Source of the DNA: Hyaloscypha bicolor E
Taxonomy: Eukaryota; Ascomycota; Leotiomycetes; Helotiales; Hyaloscyphaceae
NCBI RefSeq assembly: GCF_002865645.1
Contig: NW_020194589.1
Location: forward strand, 728,812 to 792,811
Length of the DNA stretch: 64,000 nt
Reading direction: 5' to 3'
A program made the position numbers and the translations under genes. Below are positions 10,521 through 21,984 of the stretch, piece after piece. The notes beneath the pieces were generated by a model, which had not been told where the DNA came from, made no database searches, and worked only from the letters and a program-made list of their open reading frames with translations. Every line of letters starts with the position of its first letter. Position 1 is the first letter of the stretch.

Positions 10521-10923
10521 TATTATATTCTAGTAAGACTTATTATTATACTAAGACTTACTAGTGAAGAGGGGCACGTGGGGACTCTAAAATATATATT
10601 GAGAACTCGAGTACTCGGGACACCATCTTGGTGAGAAGGAGAGAAGAAGAGGAGAAGAGAGCTACATATATGGGGGTGGTGGATAGCCGAGAGCACGTGA
10701 CCCAACCACGTGAGCGTCACCTGATTCTCCATTACACACGTCCCCAGCCAACTAGTGCTCGTCCCGAGCACTGAACCAAAGAATAAAGCACCAAACCAAT
10801 AAGTACCAAACCAAGCACCAAACCAAGAGCCCGCTACATGCAAGTAACCCACTAAACCAGCTCCCATACGTCTGCGAATCGTAGGCAGTAAGCTAGTGAG
10901 AGCGCACGTGATCTACCCCTGGA

Positions 10924-11504
10924 TTATGGCTTCTGCCGCTCCACCAAGACACTGCCAGAGCGAAATACCACAGGATTCCAAACCCTCCTTTCCACCACTT
11001 CGTCCCATTCTGTACCGTCCGTACGGCGCTTTACCTGCTCCCCTTGGCTCATAGTAGAGCTCCAGAAAGGGAGGGGCTGAGCTAGTGTCGCTTCGGTCCA
11101 AGACACAGTTCACCACGATCGTTCAAGTAGCAAGTGCCCACTGTAATAAGGTGGTGGAACCAGGGGCAGTGGTTCCTGTGTGTATGCCGAAGGCCAGAGG
11201 GGTACTTATTATGGAAATAGAAACAGCCCTTTTCTATCTTGATGTACGAAACGAACGGGGGGCCAAGAGAGCTAGCCGGAGCGGGCGAAGCAGGAGCTTG
11301 ACGAGGAGCAAAGCTTGCTGCAGGAGCCGTACGTAGCCGCGGAGGCATATATGGCAGAGGAGAGGGAACCGAAGGAGATAAAGGAGGCGAAGGCGAAGGC
11401 TCTAGTGAAGTGTGGTTCGGCAGTAAACCAAGCTCTAGTAAAATGTCGTCCGGTACTAAACCATATTCAGCCAGAAGCTTTATGGAATCAAGATTCTCTG
11501 GCAA
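10924..11504 (-). pseudogene. Gag-like protein gene with a frameshift
   Basis: The first frame (11504 to about 11085) gives a helical N-terminus (MPENLDSIKLLAEYGLVPDD), a Pro/Ser/Ala-rich linker (residues about 35-80), then a Cys/His-rich block: CFYFHNKYPSGLRHTHRNHC (about 93-112) followed by TVGTCYLNDRGELCLGP. The pattern C-x3-H-x8-H-x-H-x2-H-C...C...C suggests zinc binding. The likely continuation lies in another frame from about 11095 to 10924 (EQVKRRTDGTEWDEVVERRV, then WNPVV), so one indel near 11090-11110 splits the gene. I associate this composition with repetitive fungal gag-like or transposon-linked proteins, but cannot name a family. Normal GC content in an AT-rich zone. Confidence 0.45.
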
Positions 11505-12663
11505 GTTCAGTAATTCCAGGAGCTCGCGATATATATAGCTTATTTTTTATTAAAAATAATATTATAATTTTTAAGGTTTAGAATAATTATAAATATATTA
11601 ATATTTTATTTATTAATTAGAAATAAAACTTCTATATATTTCTCAATAAACTTAATAGGCTTTCTATTAAAACTATATATAATATAAAATAAGAAAAAGA
11701 GTTATAATTCTATATTTAAGAATTATTTTATAAGCTAAATAGGCTTTATATTAATAAAAGTATAACTATTAGTTCCAGTATTAATAAAAGAAAAAGACTT
11801 GATTTCTAATTTATTTATATTAATAATATAATAAAGTATTATCTTAGTACTATGGTCTGCCCCCTCGGGTTTAGTGACTTCTGCTTTGGGAAAGGTGCAT
11901 ATACAGGCTAGCCGCCACTTTTAACATCTATAAAAGTTCGCGCTCTCTACTACTCGACTATCTTCTTCTTTAATCCTTTCCTAATACCCCTCGCTTAGCT
12001 ATTTAACCTCGTTATACGCTATTAACTCCTCTTTACTGAGACCTACTCAAAACGCCCTATTACAGCTAAAAAGCCTTAACGGTACGGCCGGTTTATAGCC
12101 AGAACCCTCGATCCTCCTTGATCTACTACTCTGGATTTAATACTTATAACTATCGCGACGGTGATTATTCCTCTAGATAGTATTATATTACCCGAGATAT
12201 AAGTATAAGTTCAGCTCACTGCCCTCTCCTCGCCGTTATACTATTATAATCCTCACGTTAATGCTCCCTCCGTAACTATAGTACTAGAGGCTTACCCTTA
12301 GTATTCCTTTCATGTGATATGACTTAGCTAATAGAAGAAATACCTCACGACGACGTAGCTAGCTTCTGCCTAGCTATGCTATAGTATTACGTATCGGGGA
12401 AGGATCTCAGTGAGTTCCCTTATATCGTAGAGACGACAATATGCACTATATACCTTGATCTAGGCTAACCTGTAATAAAAAGAACTAATTACTAGTAATC
12501 GTAGCTGTGGTAAATAATAATATATACTATATGCCTTGATCTGGGCTAATCTGTAACGGGAAGGATCTCAGTGAGCTCCCTTAGGCCGGTAGAGACAATG
12601 ACATATATTAGTATACCTTAGTCTAGGCTTATCTATAATGAGAAGAACTAATTACTAGTAATC
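11505..12663. other. AT-rich relic without recognisable genes
   Basis: RIP-like sequence. 12390-12660 contains two degenerate direct copies of an approximately 100-bp unit (GAAGGATCTCAGTGAG... and CTAATTACTAGTAATCGTAGCTG). The left target-site duplicate of the Copia element (GTAGC) lies at 12664-12668. Confidence 0.5.
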
Positions 12664-12668
12664 GTAGC

Positions 12669-12929
12669 TGTTGGTATGGTTTCCCGGAGGTCATGTGATC
12701 TTGTCACATGACCTCGTTTCCTACATGTAGGACATGGGACATGGGACATGCAGGAAACGGGACATGCCAGACACTAGCACCAATTAGGCTTAGCGTATTT
12801 AGGGATCGCATATCAGAACCTCGATACTGCGATCCCTACTTACTAGAATACAACAACTTTACCAACCTATGCAATTAGCATTCCACGACTACGTAACGGT
12901 ACTATGCGTTACTAGCTAGTGAACCGATA
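12669..12929 (+). repeat. 5' LTR of the Copia element
   Basis: 261 bp, starting TGTTGGTATGGTTTCC and ending GAACCGATA (CA changed to TA). It contains three GGGACATG-type words. It differs from the 3' LTR mainly by C/T and G/A transitions plus a 4-bp length difference near the end (ACTAGCTAGTG against ACTGGTG). Confidence 0.93.
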
Positions 12930-13549
12930 CTAATTAGTTTCCGGATCCAGATCAGATCAGAAGAATCTAGTAGCTCGCTACTGATTTGCCTGCATTCAGA
13001 TCAGAAGATTCAGATTAGAGAAAGGTCCTACTATTAGTAAAGCATTCGGTAGCCTAAGATAGTAATATCTACTCCTAGTCAAAGAGGGGAACTAATATTA
13101 ACTCCGGCAAAGTATTCGGTAGCCTAAGGAGAAGAGATTAGCTCTTACTAATCAGAAAGCGGTTAACCCTTTAACTATTTAACTGAACTATCTAGTTCAA
13201 CTGTCCTTTAAGACCAACTTTATTCGGTACTAAGACTACCTTCTTAGTAACCTCTAACCTCTACTTATATATTACTACAACCCCTCCTCCGGAAACATAC
13301 GCCCCTAAAGCCCTATAAGCTTTTCAGCTCCTACTTCGATTTTATTATTAAGTTGAGCCCCTTTAAGCTTTAGAACCCTCCGGAAACTTAATATTTTACT
13401 CCCTAAATTTCTTATTATAGATGAAATTTACGACTAAAATATTTACGAACTACTAATACCTTTCTACGAACCTATTACGAACTACCCTACCTTTGAACTA
13501 TTCCCCTATTAAAACTATACATATTCTAAAGGGTTAATATAGACGAAGA

Positions 13550-14700
13550 CGAGTAGAAGGAGAAGATCAAGAAATAAGAGAATAGGATTAACCTAGTAAC
13601 TATAATAAAGGAGGATCTTTAGGAGTATCTGGATACTAAGCTCTACTAGTACTCCGTAGATAGAACTACTAATAATAATCTATAGGATCTATTTAAGAAT
13701 AACTTCAAGAACTTTAACCTATTAGCCTTTAATTAATTTAACCGTACCGAATTACAGCGCCTTTAATCCTATCTTTGGTATAGTAGTATTTTTATTGAGC
13801 AGAATACTAACTACTTTACTATAGCCCAGTCCTTAGTTAATGTCGTTAATAAGGAGACGAAGCACGTATAGAATGAAGCTAATATTACACAAATAGGTCC
13901 GGTGAGAGCAGACCTTACGAATAGTCCTATTACCTTAGTCTTCGTAACTTTAGGAGAAGCTAAATACCCTGGTATACTAGACATTTAACTACTTCCTCTA
14001 CTACCTCTACTACCTTAACCTTAACCTCGACCACTACTACTACTACCGGAATAGGGCATATAGAATATTAATTAACCTCCTCCGCCGCTACTACTACTAT
14101 TACTACTTAACCCGGAAACTCCTCAGGTAATCCCGGCCGTAAAGCTCATTAGAGAAGTAGCTAGAATCTATATTAAAGAACAGAAGTATAATAGAATAAA
14201 TAGTAGTTTTGACTATAAGCTTATTATTTTTCTTAATATCTATTAATATATAGACCTCCTATAAGAGGCACTTATAAGAGCTTTCTCTACTATACTAAAG
14301 GGTCTAGTATAAGATTACTTTTATAATAACCAGCTATCTTAACGAACCTATAAAGTAGCCTATACGAATATCCGTAACTTCTTTAAAAGTCCTGAGTATT
14401 AATATCAAAATCTAGATAAATGAAATACTATAGACTTGAATTCCATAATAGCAAAATACTTTAAAAAGTCAATATTTGAGGTTATTTAGATCCTAATTAA
14501 TAACTTATACTAGTTATAGTATAGACTTATAACTGCCCTATAAATTACCGAATTCCTATATAATAAGATTATTACCGCTTACTAAAGCTCTCTGGTATAC
14601 TAATATGCAGTCTCAGACCCTCTTACGGATCTCGGCTAGCTTATTTATAAGCTATAGTCCTCTATTACTATATATAAGAAGGAGTAATAATAGATTAATA
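13550..14700 (+). pseudogene. Copia gag, RIP-decayed
   Basis: A plus-strand frame with frequent TAG/TAA. Traceable segments include SSFDYKLIIFLNIY, EALIRAFSTILKGLV, DYFYNNQLS and YKVAYTNIRNFF (14200-14380), a typical gag capsid-like helical region. No intact ORF remains. Confidence 0.65.
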
Positions 14701-15359
14701 GTAAATCTACCTTCTTTACTAATTAATAATTCCGTTCAAATAACTATTAGTTCAGAAACCATTGAAATAACTACGGTTATAGTTACGGAAGCGGAAATTG
14801 TAATAACTACTATAATAGCTACTCGAATTCCTATAAGCTCTACTATAGTAATAGTAATTCGAATACCCTAAAGTCGTACTTTATATATAAGAAACCAGAC
14901 TACTGCTCCTAGAAGTATATACTAGAGGAATAATAAGACGAAAAGGCTTAATTTAGAGCTAGAAACCTCTATTAGTTTAAGGCCCTAAACTCCCGAAACT
15001 TTAATCGAGATTTTAGTCGTTCCTACTTATAATATGTGGCTTATATAGAAGGTGAATAGGAGATATACTAGAACGGTAAGGATAATCTAAGTAATAATTT
15101 TGAGACTCTTTTAATAGATATAATTAATAATATAAACGAAGTAGAAGTAGAGAACAAATACTAATATTTAGATTTCTTCTTTACTTCTATTAAGAGTCTC
15201 CTAGCCGCTTTAGACAAACAACTACCTAACGATTAAGCTCTTAATATACGAGCTCCTAAAGTACTAATAACTATAGCTAATAGCCTTATAGATAAACTTA
15301 CCTCTCTTTCTTTTATATACTAGTTAATAAGTAAGAACCATACTATAGAATCTAAAGAA

Positions 15360-16783
15360 CTACTTATAAAAGACACCCAGACCTTTATAGTAGGAGATAT
15401 GTCTAGATATAGTAGTTAACGCTTTTATGGAATTATAATTAATACCGGAGCCTCCAAATACTCAACTACTAGTCTCGATTAATTCCAAGCTTTATAGCGA
15501 ACTAATAATAGTATTGCGCTTAATAAAAGTACTAAAAGTCAAGTTACTATTTACTTTAGTATAAGCTCTTCTACTTCTATTAGTTCTATAATTATAGAAA
15601 TACTAATTAGGTAAGTATAATTCTATATTATACTCTTAAAGACTCTATTCCTATTTAGCTTAAACAATATAAATAAGTTACGAGTCTACTTTAATAATCT
15701 CACTAATTATATTATTACTTCTACTAGATGTTATATACCTATTATATAACGTTTCGGTTATTCTTTTCTGCTTTAGAATAATATATTATAAAGCCTTATT
15801 TCCGAATCTTTTACCTGTAATCTATACTTTCTTATAGAGACTAAATTACAATGTCTTTATTATTGATTTGGCTATCTATTAATTAGTAAGCTCCGAAACT
15901 TACTAGAGCGAACTAGTTACAAAGTTAATACGGAAGCCTTAGAATACCTTACGAAATACTATGAGTAATACTAGAAGAATAGGAAATTACCTAGACGATT
16001 TAAGTTTAACCTAAGAGACGATATTAGCTTTAATCTATTAATTATTGTTAATATCTTCTATATTCTCGGGAAGCCTATTCTATACGTCATTGACGAAGGG
16101 ACCAGATACTACGGGGGCTATTAGCTCCAGAATATTAGTACTATTCACACCTGGGACGCCCTAAAGATATATTGAATCGATACCTATTTAGGCTCTCCTG
16201 ATCAGATTATAGTAGACGCCGGAAAGTAGTTTACTACTAAGGAGTTTTCCCAGCTTGTGAATATAATAGGAACCAAGGTAAAAATCGTCCCTATAGAAGC
16301 TCACAACTCTATAGGAATCGTTGAACGCTACTATAGCCTAGTTCGACGAGCCTACTTAATTATCGTAGCCGAAACTAAGGGAATTAGTAAGGAGATAGCC
16401 CTATAGATGGCCTTTAAAGCCCTCAATAATACCGCAGGAATCAGTGGAATCGTTCCTACCCTCCTAGTCTACGGCGCCTTACCTCGATTAAGCGAATATG
16501 ATACTCCCGCACCTACTGTTTCCCAACGTTTAATGGCCTTGAAGAAGGCTACGGCGGAGATTCAGAAGCTATGAGCTAAGCACCAAGTCGAAGACGCCCT
16601 GAATACACGTAATGGCCCCTCCATGAACGATATCCACGAACTTACGAACGACGAGAGATTGCGGAAGTTAAGTGGATCAAGGGAGAGTTGAACCCAGCTG
16701 ATTCGATAACGAAATCGAAACCTATAAATGCCCTCAAGTACTTACTTGATACGAACACCATACAACTGGACGTGGAGGAATAG
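15360..16783 (+). pseudogene. Copia pol: protease, integrase and a residual RNase H tail
   Basis: The protease motif NTGAS (from DTGAS) is near 15440-15455. A GAG-pre-integrase region leads to the integrase core: VIDEGTRYYGGYQLQ (16090-16133), DQIIVDAGKQ with the catalytic Asp at about 16213, and EAHNSIGIVERYYSLVRRAY with the catalytic Glu at about 16320. The frame then ends and a second frame (16625-16783) gives RREIAEVKWIKGELNPADS, the conserved end of Copia RNase H, terminating at TAG 16781. About 2.5 kb of an intact element (integrase C-terminus, all of RT, most of RNase H) is missing at the join near 16610-16630. Confidence 0.88.
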
Positions 16784-17013
16784 GTCGAACGCGGATAAGG
16801 TAAACGGAGGGACATACGGGTGGGAAATAGACATATTCGGAGGGAAATGGGCGTATGGGATGGAAATATCGATGGGGACATATACACTGAGCGTTTAGGG
16901 ATAGTCTGGTACTAGGCCGGATTAGGAAATCTGCATGCGAATAGGGGATACTGTTTTTCGTGCGTTTTTAGCACTTTTGCGTTAGTTTTTCGCGTTTTTC
17001 AGGTAGTTGCTAG

Positions 17014-17270
17014 TGTTGGTATGGTTTCCCGGAGGTTATGTGATCTTGTCACATGACCTCGTTTCCTATATGTAGGACATGGGACATGGGACATGCAGGA
17101 AACGGGACATGCCAGATACTAGCACCAATTAGGCTTAGCGTATTTAGGGATCGCATATTAGAACCTCGATACTGTAATCCCTACTTACTAGAATACAATA
17201 ACTTTACTAACCTACGCAATTAGCATTCCACGACTACATAACGGTACTATACATTACTGGTGAACCGACA
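17014..17270 (+). repeat. 3' LTR of the Copia element
   Basis: 257 bp, TGTTGGTATGG to GAACCGACA, followed by the GTAGC target-site duplicate. Confidence 0.93.
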
Positions 17271-17275
17271 GTAGC

Positions 17276-18006
17276 TATAGCAGATAATAATCTATATAAT
17301 AATAGTAGTATTAAAGCTCCTACTAAGTATTATATGGACTAAATATGAAACGCTAGTATTAGGAGAATAAGTTACAAGTAAGTAGGCTAATGTAAAAGAT
17401 TATAAGGAGGTAGATTATATAACCTTAGAAAGAGCTTAATCCGTAGTTATTATATATTAGAAGAATAGATCTTATAATTAAAAGCTATTCCGAGGACTCT
17501 TTAGCTTAAGGTACTACTATAATAGGACTTATATGGCACTAGAATAAGTATGGCATAATTTATACTATAGGGTCTCAATTCTATAAAGGGAAGATTATTT
17601 GAGCTTAACTATACGGAAATTACTATAAGCTTAACTAGTTAAGTATAATAGATTAGATTTCGAGCAGAATTAGACTAGTTATAAGCTAATTTCTCGATCT
17701 TTAGTAAAGCTAAGAGACGCCAGGGATTATATAATAAATGAGTCCTAATAAGAGCTTAAAGGGCTGAGATTTTATATATAGAATTAGGTTAATTTCAGGA
17801 TAGTATATGGCAGTTATTATTATAATTCAGTTTTCGACTTTATTAGCTGATATGGTCAGCTGATATAGTTGCCCATATCCCGTTGCCCATGTCCCGTTGC
17901 CTCCTAGACACACATAATGCGGCCGCCTCGCTAGGGAAGTAGGCTTGGAATATACTGGAGATATTTAGAAGGCTAAGCCCCTTCGGGACTAGTATACTAT
18001 AGGGTG
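17276..18006. other. Gene-free relic sequence
   Basis: AT-rich to 17820. 17870-17930 has repeated GTTGCCCATGTCCC words, related to the GGGACATG words of the Copia LTR but inverted. No gene. Confidence 0.45.
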
Positions 18007-18479
18007 TATATATTCCCTTGCAGCCTCCTATATTCTAGTTTTCTCTTCCTTAGCTTTAAATCGTCTTTATAAGGGACCTTCTACCTTGCTTTCCAAGCCC
18101 TGAATACCGTACCCGTAATAGTATTTAAAGCTCACTCCCTTTAATCCTATAGAGGATTTTAAATAAACTAATTCAGAACTATTAGTAATATAGGTGCTAC
18201 TAAGACAATAGAACCTCAGAAACAAGAGTAATAGACTCTAGAATAATAAAAGCGAAAAGCTTTAGAACCCTTAGAGAAATCAGGTATTTATATCTTTATA
18301 AATATATACTAGTAATATATTAGAAACCCTCCCGAAAACCCGAAAATCGAAGAACCTCGAATAAAGGCTACTCTTTAACCAAGTCCTAGAGTAATAGGCA
18401 TATACAGGCCAGTAACCTGACTACTACCCTCAAGCCCTATCCTATAACCTTATAGGCCCTATATATATACCGGTAACAA

Positions 18480-19710
18480 GATTACTAGGGAGGATATAGT
18501 AGAGGAAAAGTATAATAGGTTAATATCCCAGGATACTATATAACCAGGAACTATATCGACTTTAGCCAAGGCCTCTAGTAAAGCTCCTGCTAGTTCAGGT
18601 TATCCTATTAGCGGCCCTTTCCGAACCGAATATTCTATTAGTATTTCTAAAGAATTTATAAACGAGTCTATGAAAATAGAATCTTCTACTTTTATTATAA
18701 AGCTCTTAGAAACCAATAACTATATTACTGCCGGAAAGTTATATAAATAGGCTAAGAAACCTGATATTTTACTCTCAGATATTAATATTATTATAAAAAG
18801 CTACCGGGAGAATATCCAAAGAGCTATTTCGTATAAGAATACCTATAGTTATAATAAAGCTATTTTCGAGAATACCAAGCTCTATAATACCAAGCTCGAG
18901 AATAAAGTCAAATACTATATAGCTATAATAGATTAGTTTATAATAGCTCTAGCTATTCCCGCTCTAGCTATTCCGAATTCCTTTTAAAAGAATTCCGAAC
19001 TATTTCTTACTTATTCTCGTCCAGGATTCCCTATATCTTATACTTCTTTTAGAGGTACTAGAGTTACTAAGCTCCCAGATCTAACTCTCTTTACTAGAGA
19101 TTATACTATCTTTAATAACTGGCTAGTTCAGATTAAGAATAAGCTATAAGGAAATACTAATTTATATTCCTTAGAAAATCTCAAGATTATCTATATTTCT
19201 AGTAGACTTACTAGTAATACTCTTACCTTAACTAACTCTTATATAGATAAAGATAGTCCGAATTAGTACTATTAGCTCTTAGAGTTCTATTCCTATTTAA
19301 AGAAGCTATTTTCTAACCCTAATAAGATATAGAATACTTATTATAACTTTAGTAAGCTTTAAATATACTCTAGTTAAGTATTTCAGGAGTTCTATACTTT
19401 CTTCTTATAACTGTCTATAGAAGGCAGTATTAGTTTTTAAGATATTAAGTATAAACTAAATAAGAAGCTCCTATTAAAGCTCTAGAAGTTAGTATATATA
19501 TACTATAATAATTCTTCTATTAATACTACTTGCTTTGCTTAGTACTATATTACTAATAACTAGTAGATTAAGGCTATATATAAGAAGACTAAAGAGTATA
19601 AGAAGGCAGGAGCTATCCTAGCCAAGTTTACTTCTGGTACTATATTCCCGTATACTCCTAAGAAGTATACTCCTAAGAAGAAGCCTATATTAATTGCTCT
19701 TATTAAGTAT
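18480..19710 (+). pseudogene. Ty3/Gypsy gag, RIP-decayed
   Basis: A plus-strand frame with RIP stops. Recognisable capsid segments are FNNWLVQIKNKL near 19110, LTLTNSYIDKDSPN near 19220-19265, and VFQEFYTFFL then IEGSISF near 19380-19437 (gag helices that in related elements read FLxL..L). The C-terminus is basic (YTPKKYTPKKKP, about 19650-19690) and stops at the solo-LTR insertion point. There is an inverted, more heavily mutated copy at 55800-56580. Confidence 0.7.
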
Positions 19711-19714
19711 ATAC

Positions 19715-20017
19715 TGTGGTACGGCAGGCCGTACCCGTCGAAAATCACGTTGTTTTGGCGGTTTTGAGGTTTAGGTCACATGGCAAAGGCCGCGGCCTTT
19801 TGCACGTGACTTGCGGAAATCACATAAGAAAGCTGGTTTTTCTGTAGACTTAGAGAACAATCCTTCATACACATTTAATTAATTAACCTTTTGCACACTG
19901 TACACTATTTATGCTTTACTGTTTACGTTTTTGATTTGTTGTTTTGCTATCTAGTCACGTTTTGCGCTCTGGTGTACTTTATGTGGGTTTTTGTCTTGTC
20001 GCAGTTTCCCTCCCACA
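19715..20017. repeat. Solo LTR (303 bp), nearly unmutated
   Basis: Starts TGTGGTACGGCAGGCCGTAC, ends TTTCCCTCCCACA, and is flanked by ATAC on both sides (19711-19714, 20018-20021). The LTR ends TGTGG/CCACA are perfect inverted repeats. It keeps CpG and CpA sites and CACGTG motifs that are lost in its RIPed counterpart at 2344-2646. Confidence 0.88.
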
Positions 20018-20130
20018 ATACTCCCTTATAGCCTCCTGTATTCTAGTTTTCCCTTCCTTAGCTTTGAATCGTCTTTATAAGGGACCTTCTACCTTGCTTT
20101 CCAAGCCCTGAATGCCGTACCCGTAATAGT

Positions 20131-21984
20131 TATAAGTAGTAAACTAATATATAGATGAGACTAGTTCAATTCCAATAAGTAGACACTTATAGATTACTAC
20201 TTAAGTCACTTAATTCCCTTTACTAGACATTCTATATATACTTAAACTAGTTTCTCCTCTATCTACTTCATTTATAATAACTGCCCTTAAGAGTATACTA
20301 TTTGTTTAATTTGCATTTCCCTTATTAAATTAACTATTTTATAATAGAAATATACTCTAGTCTTCTGAACTAAGCCCTTTAATTCCCTCACGTAATACTA
20401 GTAGTAGTTAAAGAATATATAGACCTATAGTTACTTTTTCCTGTTCTAGATATTAAATTAAGGTAGAGAGAAATATAGTAGTAAGAGCTAAAGGTATATA
20501 AACAAGCTACTATAAAAGTAAATTCGTTCTATATACTCCTACTAATAATTATAATAAATTAGATAATAATCTTCTATTTCTCGAGGAGTAGTTTTAGGTA
20601 ACTCTATATCCAAAGATCTTAACTAAGGCCTTAGATACTGGATCTACCCTTTAGTATCTGGATTAGCTAGCTCTTTACTAGGCTAGACTATAAGTTAACT
20701 AGATATAACTAGAATCGGGTAAACCTCAGGATAATAGTCGAGGTAGGTATACCAGCTATCCTTTATACTTAGAAGCAGGCCGCTAATTATATATAGATTA
20801 ACTAGTAATTCTTAATAATAACTACCTAGTTAAAGTAAGTACTAGGAATAAAGCTAAAGGCGCTTCTAGTATTAGCAATACTAGGTATATTAAACAGGTC
20901 ACGAGTCTGTATAATACCTTTATAACCTTAGAACTCGCTGCTAAGCTATATAGCATGCCCTCTACTCCTATATAAGCCTAACCTCATACTCTCCCCTAAT
21001 CCTTTAAGCTACTATAAGATTAAACTAACTAATAAGGTATTAATAATATTACTTAGAATACGTTAGTAGAGTTTGTACTCTACTCCCTTAAGCCTTTCAA
21101 TAGCAGTAATAATAGATAGACTAATAAGAATATAGCTAAACTAGAGAAAGAACTAAGGTTAGCTTTAGAAGAGTAATAAGTAGAGTTATTATTAGCCGGT
21201 ATATCTACTCCCCTAAGTCCTCGCTTAGTCGAGGTACTATAGGACCAGATCTAGAGTCGAGAACGGAGCGAAACTACTAGTAGTAGACTAGAAGAGCTTC
21301 GAGATGCTTCTTAATATAGTACCCTAGCTCAGGACCTTAAGTAGTAGGAGCAGTAAGACACTCAGGCGGTGGTGCAAGGAGGGGCCATAGTAATGCAGCA
21401 GGAAGAGCTTAGGTAGCTAGCTGTAAGTGATTAGTAGGACTTGGTCGAGGCTAATAAAGTAGATAACCCTAAAGATAAGGAAGCTACGGAGGCTCTACTA
21501 GCTATATAACCCAAGATCCCCGAGATAGACGAGTACCGTTCTCGACTATATAGAGTACGAGCTCAGTAGCTTACTAGATACTAGATAAAAATAACCTAGT
21601 ACTAAGTTATATAGGGGAAATATCTAAATAGGTTAGATTCTTGGTTTAATAAAGATAATATATAGATATTAATACCTTATGAACTATACTCTTAAGACTT
21701 AGCTCTATAAGTAGACATTTTCTAAGTTTATGAGATATACTCTAGCCTATATAAAGGCAGAAATGTTTTTAAGTACCTAGTTAATATATTTGGTCTTAAT
21801 AGCTATACCTAGACTACTAAAGATTAATTAAAAATCTCGCTTAGCCCTATATTAGTTACTAAGCTTAAAGGTAACTAGTTACCTCATAAATACCCTATTT
21901 TAGAAATCTAGAGGAATAGGTTACTAATGGAACATATCTTGAATAGCGTCTTCTCCCTATCCCTTGAGCGAAACACAGCGTGAG
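20131..21984. other. Decayed sequence, possibly an old coding region
   Basis: A plus-strand frame can be traced with RIP-type stops from about 20830 to 21960. One segment, rich in Glu and Gln (about 21130-21480, e.g. EANKVDNPKDKEATEALLAI), looks coiled-coil. I do not recognise the protein. It may be part of the repeat that carries the SANT/Myb pseudogene to the right. Confidence 0.35.

Larger units (their letters stand above)
12669..17270 (+). mobile_element. Ty1/Copia LTR retrotransposon, RT-deleted, RIP-decayed
   Basis: 4602 bp between TG (12669) and CA (17270). It is flanked by perfect 5-bp target-site duplicates GTAGC (12664-12668 and 17271-17275). The order gag, protease, GAG-pre-integrase, integrase on the plus strand identifies Copia. 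The integrase C-terminus runs straight into the last 52 codons of RNase H near 16620, so reverse transcriptase and most of RNase H are missing. Many frame-breaking TAG/TAA codons mark RIP. The integrase segment 16090-16560 is much less mutated than gag. Confidence 0.92.
18007..20130 (+). mobile_element. Gypsy-type gag-only relic between two LTR-like direct repeats
   Basis: 18010-18120 and 20022-20130 are direct repeats, about 90% alike, sharing GTCTTTATAAGGGACCTTCT and CTTTCCAAGCCCTGAAT, and presumably parts of LTRs. Between them lies only gag. A solo LTR of another family (19715-20017) sits just before the right repeat. No pol is present, so this is an internally deleted or non-autonomous copy. 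Confidence 0.65.

Noticed and set aside
10523..10867. 114-codon minus-strand ORF with Trp/Phe/Gly-rich start
   Set aside because: It overlaps repeated ACCAAACCAAGCA words that create the WFGAWFG pattern. No domain and no codon-level support.
14605..14871. 88-codon ORF inside the Copia element
   Set aside because: It lies within the RIP-decayed gag/pol interval, and its Ile/Ser/Thr-rich composition is typical of a chance frame in AT-rich DNA.
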